Assembly (NCBI GenBank): GCA_040414495.1
Contig: JBEDUI010000033.1
Location: forward strand, 1 to 12,792
Origin: DATAVB01 sp040414495
Lineage (GTDB): Bacteria; Actinomycetota; Actinomycetes; Mycobacteriales; QHCD01
Direction: 5' to 3'
Length of the DNA stretch: 12,792 bases
Numbering within the stretch: the first letter of the stretch is position 1; each line of letters begins with the position of its first letter. Shown here in pieces: positions 1 to 5,342 of the stretch. The position numbers were made by a program, and so were the translations under genes. The notes beneath the pieces are model-generated. The model was not told the origin of the DNA, made no database searches, and saw only the letters and a program-made list of their open reading frames with translations.

Positions 1-764
1 ATGAGGACAAGCCGACCCGACGGGAACTGGTCTTCCGCCGCGATGTAGGCGGCATGGATTATGTACGCGGCCGGCTCGATTCCGAAGCTTCAGCCACCGT
101 GCAGGCTGCCCTCGACGCGTTTGCCCACCCGCAGCCCGCTCAGGATGGTCAACCCGACACCCGATCCGGGAGTCGACGGATGGCTGACGCGCTCGTCGAA
201 TTGTGCGGTCACGCATTGGCGGGCGGCGAGTTGCCTACGGTCGGTGGGGAGAAACCGCAAGTCACCGTCACGATCGCGCTGGATGACCTGCGCGGTCAAC
301 GGTCTGACGAGAGGTTAAAGCGGCCGGGCACCGGAATGTTGGGCACCGGGGCCGCGATCACTGCCGAAGCGGCCCGCCGGATCGCCTGCGACTCCGCGGT
401 AATTCCGATCGTGCTCGGATCCCAGAGCGAGCCATTGGATATCGGCCGCGCCACCCGCACTATTCCGACCGGAATTCGCCGCGCTGTGGTTGCCCGCGAT
501 ATTGGTTGCGTACATCCCGGCTGCACCGCCCCGGCGGCCTGGTGTCAGACACATCATGTGCGGCATTGGGCTGACGGCGGACCCACGGCCCTAAACAACC
601 TCGTCCTGCTCTGCCATCACCATCACTGGATCGTGCACCACGAGGGTTGGCAAATCGTCTTTCTCAAGGGAATTCCGCACGTCATTCCACCACCGATCAT
701 CGATCCGCAGCAGCAACCTAGTCGTAACACCATGCACGACCAACCCGGCCGTCCGAGCGGATAG
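1..764 (+). CDS. DUF222 / HNH endonuclease-like protein (13E12 type), 5' partial
   Basis: The frame beginning at base 3 is open from the window edge, so the N-terminal half is missing. The first ATG inside the window (54) is not the true start: the residues before it continue the DUF222 domain, and the phrase YVRGRLDSEASATVQAALDA is its usual middle. About 254 residues are visible. The C-terminal part has an HNH nuclease fold: a Cys pair in CVHPGCTAPAAWC, then the THH and HWADGGPT phrases, then NNLVLLCHHHHWIVHHEGW. This matches the spacing of Cys/His ligands and the catalytic His in actinobacterial HNH proteins. DUF222/HNH proteins are multi-copy in many actinobacteria (13E12 repeat family in mycobacteria). 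Their biological role is not established, although DNA cleavage is likely. Codon use is somewhat less GC-biased than in the ribosomal genes downstream, as expected of an accessory gene. Family assignment is confident; function is inferred. Confidence 0.87.
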   Translation, partial: EDKPTRRELVFRRDVGGMDYVRGRLDSEASATVQAALDAFAHPQPAQDGQPDTRSGSRRMADALVELCGHALAGGELPTVGGEKPQVTVTIALDDLRGQRSDERLKRPGTGMLGTGAAITAEAARRIACDSAVIPIVLGSQSEPLDIGRATRTIPTGIRRAVVARDIGCVHPGCTAPAAWCQTHHVRHWADGGPTALNNLVLLCHHHHWIVHHEGWQIVFLKGIPHVIPPPIIDPQQQPSRNTMHDQPGRPSG

Positions 765-793
765 ACACAACGCTAAGGGGGGAGTGGTCGGCG

Positions 794-818
794 GCCCGCG
801 CACGAGCAGTGCGCGGGT
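794..818. terminator. Bidirectional hairpin terminator between convergent genes
   Basis: The 9-bp arms CCCGCGCAC (795-803) and GTGCGCGGG (809-817) are perfectly complementary around a GAGCA loop, extended by a G-T pair. There is no T tract, which is usual for high-GC actinobacteria. It lies between the convergent ends of the HNH gene (764) and the DUF1479 gene (909), so it could stop transcription from both sides. I see nothing else in the 144-bp gap. Confidence 0.6.
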
Positions 819-908
819 GGTGCGGAGCGCCGTGCCCGAATTCAGGCCGCAGGTGCCTGGATACCGGCGTGTGCGTCGGAATCGTCATGATCACCAAGGG
901 AGGGCGAG

Positions 909-2144
909 CTAGAGGCCGAGTTGGCGGCGCCCGGTGGGGTTGAGGTCGTCGATTGTGGCCCGACCGCTCCAGGTGACTTCGTAATCCTCGCCGGCGAAAT
1001 CGCTGGGGCTGACACCGGCCAGAAATGCCTGGCCGCATTTCTCGGCGTACGCGGCATTTTTCGCGCAGTACGGGCTGGCCGGGATGTACATGACATTTCC
1101 CCAGCCCTGCTGGTCGGTGACCGCCCCGACCGAGTGGATCATGTCGCCGTGCCACCACACCGTATCCCCAGGTTCGACAGCCGGAATCGGCGTCAGCGCG
1201 GGCATCAGCACCGGATGCCAACGCTCGCTGATCGGCAACGCCTGCCCGTTCACTGCCCCGCAGAGGTCGTCCTCGGCGACGTCGTCCTGCAACGCCCGCA
1301 ACAGAACGTACGCCATGGCGGACGGGATCGGTACCACATGCAGCACACCCTCGGTCGGCGCCATGTCCGCCAATGCCGTCCACCCCTGAAAGGTACGGAA
1401 CGCCGAACACATGACGGTCGACTCGAATTCATGTACGTCGGTGCGAAATGCGCCATCCCACGGGTCGTACGCCTCGACATTTCCGGAGAATACGTGCCGG
1501 AACACCTGCTGGTATGCCGGTGTCAGCCACCGTTCCACCGAACCGGAATCCGTATGCGCCGAGAGTCCGTGCGAATTCGACCCGGGCTCACGACGTCGCA
1601 CCCGGTCCGGATAGGCCGTATCGCGGACCGGATCGAACCAGACCCGACCTTCCGATTCGTGTTTCCAGAAGCTGTTCAGAAATCCGCGTACGGCCACCAT
1701 ATTGTCGTCCTGCCGGGCCTGCATCTGCGGCTTCGACCAGTAGATCGGGAATATCGAGGGTTTACTCGCCGCCAGGCCGGCAAATACCCCGTCGTCGATA
1801 TACCGGTAGGTTTTCTCGAATTCATTACGTTCCAGGTAAGTGGCCAATTCGGCATCCCAGCCCAGTGCGCGGTCGCGCGGAAACGTCCCACGCACCACCG
1901 CGCAGCCACGGCGCCGAATTGCCTCGACCTGCTCGGCCGGCACCGTGCCGGCGGCTATATCGGCGAATTGCACCACCGGCCACACGGATTCCCGTTGCGC
2001 CACGACCTCGGCCACCTCGGCCCGCACCCGCTCCCGCGCCACCGCGAACGCGCCCGCCACGTCGCCGATCCGCGCCCGCAGCGTGGATTTCGCTTCGCGG
2101 ATCGCCCCGGCGATGTCGTCCGGAGCCGATGTCTCGATGGCCAT
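909..2144 (-). CDS. DUF1479 family (YbiU-like) putative Fe(II)/2-oxoglutarate-dependent oxygenase
   Basis: The protein is 411 aa, about the length of Escherichia coli YbiU (DUF1479). The cupin-type oxygenase facial triad is visible: H197-x-D199 in LSAHTDSGS, and a distal His in WWHGDMIHSVG (H337 by analogy with PhyH-like enzymes; H332 is the alternative). Other conserved phrases are GWDAELATYLERN, IYWSKPQMQARQ, FQGWTAL and the C-terminal GNVMYIPASPYCAKNAAY. The N-terminal 50 residues look like an amphipathic helix rich in Ala, Arg and Glu. The enzyme is probably a soluble non-heme iron dioxygenase; its substrate is unknown. The ATG at 2144 is preceded by GGGAG, 7 nt upstream. The gene is divergent from a ROK repressor 78 bp away, which suggests control by a sugar-like effector. 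Family call is firm; catalytic activity is inferred from the intact triad. Confidence 0.85.
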   Translation of the reverse strand: MAIETSAPDDIAGAIREAKSTLRARIGDVAGAFAVARERVRAEVAEVVAQRESVWPVVQFADIAAGTVPAEQVEAIRRRGCAVVRGTFPRDRALGWDAELATYLERNEFEKTYRYIDDGVFAGLAASKPSIFPIYWSKPQMQARQDDNMVAVRGFLNSFWKHESEGRVWFDPVRDTAYPDRVRRREPGSNSHGLSAHTDSGSVERWLTPAYQQVFRHVFSGNVEAYDPWDGAFRTDVHEFESTVMCSAFRTFQGWTALADMAPTEGVLHVVPIPSAMAYVLLRALQDDVAEDDLCGAVNGQALPISERWHPVLMPALTPIPAVEPGDTVWWHGDMIHSVGAVTDQQGWGNVMYIPASPYCAKNAAYAEKCGQAFLAGVSPSDFAGEDYEVTWSGRATIDDLNPTGRRQLGL

Positions 2145-2222
2145 AACCGTCTCCCGCCGATTTGGTAATATGACTTAACTAAATGTGGGTAATCTAGGAC
2201 GGCGACCGAAGGAGCGCAAGAG
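2145..2222. promoter_or_regulatory. Divergent DUF1479/ROK promoter region with AT-rich operator candidate
   Basis: This 78-bp gap has a sharply AT-rich core (2160-2195) in otherwise GC-rich DNA. For the ROK gene a -10-like TAATCT lies at 2190-2195, and the RBS GAAGGAG at 2208-2214 sits 8 nt before the GTG start. For the minus-strand gene a plausible -10 TATTAC (complement of 2165-2170) lies 16 bp from TTACCC (complement of 2187-2192). The segment ACTTAACTAAAT (2173-2184) lies between these two boxes, where a bound repressor would block the oxygenase promoter. The hexamer GGTAAT occurs twice as a direct repeat (2164 and 2188). The regulatory role is inferred. Confidence 0.4.
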
Positions 2223-3338
2223 GTGGCCACCGGATCCGACCAGCGGGCGCTCCCGCAGTCCGTGTTGCGAGCGGCAACTGACAAGCGACTCCTCGACGCG
2301 GTGATCGACCGCGGCCGGGTCACCCGCGCCGAGCTCGCCACCGCCACGGGCATCTCCAAACCCACCGTCTCTGAGTCGGTCCGCCGGCTCGTCGATGCCG
2401 GCCTCCTCGATGCCACCGGACCGCAGGAGACCGGCCGGCGCGGACGGATCGGCACCTTCTACGAGCTGGGCACCGCTGCCGGCTGGATCCTCGCTCTGGC
2501 CCTCGATCAGTCCGGAATCCGCGCTATATCGGCAGATCTGTCCGGCCACACCATGCGTGAGGAGACGAAGCCGCCCGGCGCGGCGGGCGACCGGGCCGCA
2601 CTCGCCAAGAGCCTGCGGGCCACCGTGCGGGCGGCGACGAGGTCCGTCCGCGCCCCGCTGCGCGCCGTCGCCGTCTCGGTGGCAAATCCCGTACATCCGC
2701 GGACCCACGAGGTCACCGCGCTGCCGGACTCGCCATTTCCGGAGGGCCTGGCGAATCCGGCCGAGGCGCTGGCCGGCGTGGTGGATGTCCCCGTGCTGGT
2801 GGACAACGACGTCAACCTGGCGGCGCTGGCCGAGCACCGTGTCGGCGCCGCCGCTGGGACGGGCAGTTTCGCTTACGTCTATGTCGGAGCCGGACTGGGG
2901 CTCGGTCTCTATATCGGCGACCAGTTGATTCGCGGCGCGCACGGTCTGGCCGGCGAGATCGGCTACCTACCCGGCACCGGCGCCGGCACGTTGGCCGCCG
3001 AGCTCGCCGCCAGTGGCTTCGGCCGTTCCGATTCGCCGGCCAACGACGTCGCCGCCATTCTGCGGCTCCTCGATGCCGGCGACGCGGTGCCGGTACTCGC
3101 CGCCGCCATCGCCCGGGCGGTCGCCTCAGTCACCGCGGTGGTCGACCCGGAGTTGATCCTGCTGGGTGGCCCGGTCGGTACGCACGCCGCATTGCTGGAG
3201 CCGGTCCGCGCCGCCGTGCGCGCCATCGCGCCAGGCCCGACCCGTGTGGAGCACGGCGCGCTCGGTGTCCAGGCGCCGCTGCACGGTGCCATTCATCTCG
3301 CGGTCGAGTACGCCCGCCCGCTCGCCATCCGCCAATAG
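2223..3338 (+). CDS. ROK family transcriptional repressor
   Basis: This 371-aa protein has the NagC/XylR architecture. A winged helix-turn-helix occupies about residues 22-64 (VTRAELATATGISKPTVSES, then RRLVDAGLLD) and the GRRGR wing at 71-75. A sugar-kinase-like ROK domain fills the rest. In that domain VDNDVNLAALAEHRVGAA (193-210) and the glycine-rich VGAGLGLGLYIG (221-232) are clear. The usual GEIGH plus CxCGxxGCxE zinc motif is not present: here it reads AGEIGYLPGTGAGTLAAE (243-260), with Tyr in place of His and no cysteines. The protein is therefore probably a regulator without kinase activity and with an altered sensor site. The GTG start is chosen because GAAGGAG lies 8 nt upstream. 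It probably represses the divergent DUF1479 gene and itself; the ligand is unknown. The stop codon directly abuts the CTAG flank of a mobile element. Confidence 0.88.
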   Translation: MATGSDQRALPQSVLRAATDKRLLDAVIDRGRVTRAELATATGISKPTVSESVRRLVDAGLLDATGPQETGRRGRIGTFYELGTAAGWILALALDQSGIRAISADLSGHTMREETKPPGAAGDRAALAKSLRATVRAATRSVRAPLRAVAVSVANPVHPRTHEVTALPDSPFPEGLANPAEALAGVVDVPVLVDNDVNLAALAEHRVGAAAGTGSFAYVYVGAGLGLGLYIGDQLIRGAHGLAGEIGYLPGTGAGTLAAELAASGFGRSDSPANDVAAILRLLDAGDAVPVLAAAIARAVASVTAVVDPELILLGGPVGTHAALLEPVRAAVRAIAPGPTRVEHGALGVQAPLHGAIHLAVEYARPLAIRQ

Positions 3339-3435
3339 CTAGGGGTGTCTCTTAAATCCTCGGCCTGCTGCGCGGCGCCCAGACGACTGACACGCTCCCA
3401 CCCCGCCACCCCGGCGGCCTAGCGTTGTCGTCGTC

Positions 3436-3458
3436 GCCGATACAACACCGGTATCGGC
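3436..3458. terminator. Perfect 8-bp hairpin inside the MITE-like element
   Basis: GCCGATAC (3436-3443) and GTATCGGC (3451-3458) are perfect complements around a 7-nt loop. It lies between two convergent genes, so it may serve as the terminator that the abutting stop codons originally lacked room for. There is no T tract, so the role is inferred. Confidence 0.35.
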
Positions 3459-3467
3459 TCGCTGTGT

Positions 3468-3548
3468 CTTGCGGGACACCCGCACCCGGGCTGTCTTGCG
3501 GGACACCCGCACCCGGGCTGCCTTGCGGGACACCCGCACCCGGGCTGC
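3468..3548. repeat. Three tandem 27-bp repeats
   Basis: Copies lie at 3468-3494, 3495-3521 and 3522-3548. They differ only at the last base (T, C, C), and a fourth copy decays after five bases at 3549. Each unit contains the small inverted repeat GCGGG-ACA-CCCGC and the palindrome CCCGGG. The array can therefore form a row of short hairpins. The period equals nine codons, so all frames through it translate as nine-residue repeats, but I see no support for a real protein here. Confidence 0.9.
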
Positions 3549-3615
3549 CTTGCCGGATCGCCGCAGCGCCTACAGCGATCACCGCTCGCGACGGCCAGGA
3601 TTTAAGAGACGCGCC

Positions 3616-4098
3616 CTAGGCACGCGTCCGGCGTCGCGGCCGCTGTCCACCGGTCACCGGCGAGCGCAGATGCTCGTACACCACCGACGTATTCACATCG
3701 GCGACCTCGCGGCGCTGGGTCAGCCGGTCGATCACGAACGCGTACAGCCCATCGGTGTCCGCGACCGCGACGTGAATCATGAAGTCGTACGAACCCGACA
3801 ACACAAACAGGCCAATAGTCTCCGGCAGCGCGATCACCCACTCGCGGAAACCCTCGATCATCGGCCGCGACGGCGGTCGGATCCGGACCGAGATCAGCGC
3901 CTGTACCGGCCGATCCACCGCACCAAGGTCGATCTCGGCGTGAAATCCGCGGATTACGCCGCGCTCGCGTAGCGACCGGACCCGCTCCAACGACGTCGAC
4001 GGTGCCACGCCGGTCGCGTCGGCCAGATCGCGGTTCGTTTGCCGAGCATCGTTCTCCAACGCCCGCAGCAAAGCCCGATCAAGTTCGTCGAGAGCCAT
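3616..4098 (-). CDS. Lrp/AsnC family transcriptional regulator
   Basis: The 160-aa protein matches the usual size of the family. The N-terminal helix-turn-helix spans about residues 3-50 (LDELDRALLRALENDARQTN through GVAPSTSLERVRSLRERGVI). The C-terminal RAM ligand-binding/oligomerisation domain spans about 66-146, with the typical phrase LSGSYDFMIHVAVAD (100-114) and the closing TSVVYEHLR. A basic tail (RPRRRTRA) follows. The frame is open upstream to 4215, but ATG 4098 fits the family's N-terminus and has GCGAGG shortly before it. A longer start would read across the palindromic operator. The stop codon is part of the right CTAG flank of the MITE-like element. It is divergent from the DUF2000 gene and most likely regulates it and itself, with an amino acid or related small molecule as effector (inference). 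Confidence 0.88.
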   Translation of the reverse strand: MALDELDRALLRALENDARQTNRDLADATGVAPSTSLERVRSLRERGVIRGFHAEIDLGAVDRPVQALISVRIRPPSRPMIEGFREWVIALPETIGLFVLSGSYDFMIHVAVADTDGLYAFVIDRLTQRREVADVNTSVVYEHLRSPVTGGQRPRRRTRA

Positions 4099-4113
4099 GA
4101 AGACCTCGCTTCT

Positions 4114-4130
4114 GCCGAACGATGTTCGGC
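4114..4130. promoter_or_regulatory. Palindrome in the Lrp gene leader (possible autoregulatory site)
   Basis: GCCGAAC (4114-4120) and GTTCGGC (4124-4130) form a perfect 7-bp inverted repeat with a 3-bp spacer. It lies 16 bp upstream of the Lrp-type gene's ATG. The size and symmetry (17 bp) suit an Lrp/AsnC dimer site, and its position between promoter and start suits autoregulation. It could instead be a hairpin in the leader RNA. Confidence 0.45.
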
Positions 4131-4131
4131 G

Positions 4132-4159
4132 TGGACTCCACCGTACGAAACAATAATCT
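4132..4159 (+). promoter_or_regulatory. Candidate promoter for the DUF2000 gene
   Basis: TGGACT (4132-4137) and TAATCT (4154-4159) stand 16 bp apart as -35 and -10 candidates. The predicted transcription start falls at about 4166, inside the inverted-repeat operator at 4164-4194. Boxes were judged by eye only. Confidence 0.4.
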
Positions 4160-4163
4160 AGCC

Positions 4164-4194
4164 TCGGATATCGATCCGCAATTTCGATATCCGA
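4164..4194. promoter_or_regulatory. Paired 11-bp inverted-repeat operator between Lrp and DUF2000 genes
   Basis: TCGGATATCGA (4164-4174) and TCGATATCCGA (4184-4194) are perfect complements separated by 9 bp, 20 bp centre to centre, or about two helical turns. Each arm is itself nearly palindromic around GATATC. This is the arrangement expected for two protein dimers on one DNA face, or a large dimer site. It lies 11 bp before the DUF2000 GTG and just downstream of its candidate -10, so binding there should repress that gene. The divergent Lrp/AsnC protein is the natural candidate. Confidence 0.6.
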
Positions 4195-4205
4195 ATGGAG
4201 TCTGC

Positions 4206-4667
4206 GTGAGCACAACCGTCGAGGCCTCGGACATCCGCACCGACCTGCCGACCCGGGACATCCGGATCAAGTGGGTCATGGTCGTCGACGAGGCCCTAGC
4301 GCCCGGCCTCATCGCCAACGCGACGGCTTGCATGGCCGCAGCAGTGGGAAAAGCGAGGCCGGAACTGCTCGGTCCCGGCGGCGATGACGCCGCCGGCGAA
4401 CACCACCCCGGACTGCCGTGGACCGGTTGCTCAATACTGGGCGGCGACCGTACCGCGATCCGGGACATCCGGGCCAAAGCGCTGACCAAACCGAACCTGC
4501 TCGTTGTCGACATGCCCGAGTACGCGCAGACGGCGCGGGTCTATGACGAGTACCTGGCGCACCTGGCCGGTCTCGGCGGTGAAGACCTGAGCTATTACGG
4601 CCTCAGCCTGGTCGGCCCGCGTAACCCGGTCGACAAGCTGGTCGGCCGGCTCCGCCTGCTGCGCTAG
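4206..4667 (+). CDS. DUF2000 family protein
   Basis: The protein is 153 aa from GTG 4206, which follows GGAG (4197-4200) by 5 nt. An ATG at 4122 in frame would extend it by 28 residues but would read across the operator, so it is rejected. The DUF2000 pattern is clear: IKWVMVVDEALAPGLIANA (21-39), HPGLPWTGCSILGGD (67-81), a run RAKA (89-92), then NLLVVDMPEYAQTARVYDEY (97-116). It ends with LVGPRNPVDKLVG. No signal peptide or membrane segment is seen. DUF2000 proteins have no assigned biochemical role that I know of. The divergent Lrp/AsnC gene and shared operators suggest a function in amino-acid or small-molecule metabolism, which is inference. Confidence 0.82.
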   Translation: MSTTVEASDIRTDLPTRDIRIKWVMVVDEALAPGLIANATACMAAAVGKARPELLGPGGDDAAGEHHPGLPWTGCSILGGDRTAIRDIRAKALTKPNLLVVDMPEYAQTARVYDEYLAHLAGLGGEDLSYYGLSLVGPRNPVDKLVGRLRLLR

Positions 4668-4718
4668 GAAATCTCGGCTGAGCTGCGCAGATGAACGAAA
4701 TTCGCTGGCGAGGTTCTT

Positions 4719-4724
4719 TAGGGT
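4719..4724 (+). promoter_or_regulatory. -10 box of a probable leaderless promoter (LOG gene)
   Basis: TAGGGT is followed by 6 nt and then the ATG at 4731. TAnnnT 6-7 nt before the start codon is the standard geometry for leaderless transcripts in actinobacteria. No good Shine-Dalgarno sequence is seen, which supports this. No convincing -35 box is visible. Confidence 0.5.
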
Positions 4725-4730
4725 GAACGC

Positions 4731-5312
4731 ATGCGAATGTGCGTCTTCTGCGGTTCCAAATCGGGATCGCGGCCGGAATACCTCAAGGCCGCTCGCGGGC
4801 TGGGTCGGTTGCTGGCCGAACGCCAGATCGGCCTGGTCTACGGCGGTGCCAGCGTCGGGATCATGGGCGAGCTGGCCGACGCGGCGCTGGCGGCCGGTGG
4901 TGAGGTGATCGGCGTGATTCCGCAGCGTCTGGTCGATCACGAGGTCGCGCACCCGGGTCTGACTGAGCTGCGGGTCGTCGCCGACATGCACGAACGTAAG
5001 GCGACGATGGCCGCGCTGGCTGACGGTTTCATCGCGCTACCCGGTGCGGCCGGCACGCTGGAGGAACTGTTCGAGGTGTGGACCTGGGGCCAGCTCGGCC
5101 TGCACGCCAAACCTTGCGGTCTGCTCGACGTCAGCGGCTATTACGAGAAACTCGCCGAATTTCTCGACCACATGGTGTCCGAGGAATTTCTCTCCACCGA
5201 ACACCGTGCGATGCTCTCCGTACATTCCGATCCCGAGCAGTTGTTGGCCAATTTCGTCTCGTACGAAGCGCCGACGCAGAAATACGCCAGAAACCTGCCT
5301 GCGCCCGGTTAG
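4731..5312 (+). CDS. LOG family (TIGR00730) nucleoside 5'-monophosphate phosphoribohydrolase-like protein
   Basis: The protein is 193 aa, normal for the family, and has a Rossmann-like fold throughout. It begins MRMCVFCGSKSG, followed by the nucleotide-binding LVYGGASVGIMGELADAAL (35-53), VIGVIPQRLVDHE (59-71) and the catalytic segment MHERKATMA (86-94). The family signature PGGxGTxxE appears as PGAAGTLEE (104-112): the second Gly is Ala, while Gly108, Thr109 and Glu112 are kept. The KP and LLDVSGYY phrases of the C-terminal half are typical. Plant and fungal LOG enzymes release free cytokinin bases from riboside monophosphates; bacterial members often act on AMP or have unknown substrates. 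The altered signature makes exact activity uncertain. It has its own probable leaderless promoter and may be cotranscribed with the M55 peptidase 30 bp downstream. Confidence 0.87.
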   Translation: MRMCVFCGSKSGSRPEYLKAARGLGRLLAERQIGLVYGGASVGIMGELADAALAAGGEVIGVIPQRLVDHEVAHPGLTELRVVADMHERKATMAALADGFIALPGAAGTLEELFEVWTWGQLGLHAKPCGLLDVSGYYEKLAEFLDHMVSEEFLSTEHRAMLSVHSDPEQLLANFVSYEAPTQKYARNLPAPG

Positions 5313-5342
5313 GCTGAGCTCCGCGATCGAGCGGAGGGGTAG

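Larger units (their letters stand above)
3339..3619. mobile_element. MITE-like element with CTAG target duplication
   Basis: A 273-bp segment (3343-3615) has inverted ends that share 14 perfect bases, GTCTCTTAAATCCT at 3347-3360 and its complement at 3597-3610. Outside these the ends are similar (GGGT and GGCGC), and inside them both arms continue into GGCC. CTAG stands on both sides (3339-3342 and 3616-3619). Removing the element plus one CTAG would place the ROK stop TAG directly against the complement of the Lrp stop, with no base between, so the pre-insertion site can be reconstructed cleanly. CTAG (YTAR) target use is known for IS5-like elements, and IS630 uses TA within CTAG; I cannot choose between them. 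The element encodes no transposase, so it would need one supplied in trans. Inside it are a hairpin and three 27-bp tandem repeats. Confidence 0.75.

Noticed and set aside
1..764. Mobile-element or defence role for the HNH protein
   Set aside because: No partner genes, inverted repeats or target duplications are visible around it, and its 5' part is outside the window.
921..2168. Long plus-strand open frame opposite the DUF1479 gene
   Set aside because: The minus-strand protein has conserved family motifs and an RBS. The plus frame is Arg/His/Pro-rich shadow sequence.
3468..3548. CRISPR array
   Set aside because: The repeats are directly adjacent with no spacers, only three copies are present, and no cas genes are nearby.
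3339..3619. Short frames through the 27-bp repeats giving CGTPAPGLx or RDTRTRAxL peptide repeats on both strands
   Set aside because: All frames read as nine-residue repeats only because the period is 27 bp. There is no RBS, no known domain, and the stretch lies inside a mobile-element-like segment.
4122..4205. Upstream ATG start for the DUF2000 gene
   Set aside because: It would translate through the paired operator and candidate promoter, adds non-family residues, and lacks the RBS that precedes GTG 4206.
4099..4215. Longer start for the Lrp/AsnC gene
   Set aside because: The extra 39 residues are not typical of the family and would cross both palindromes. ATG 4098 gives the standard N-terminus.
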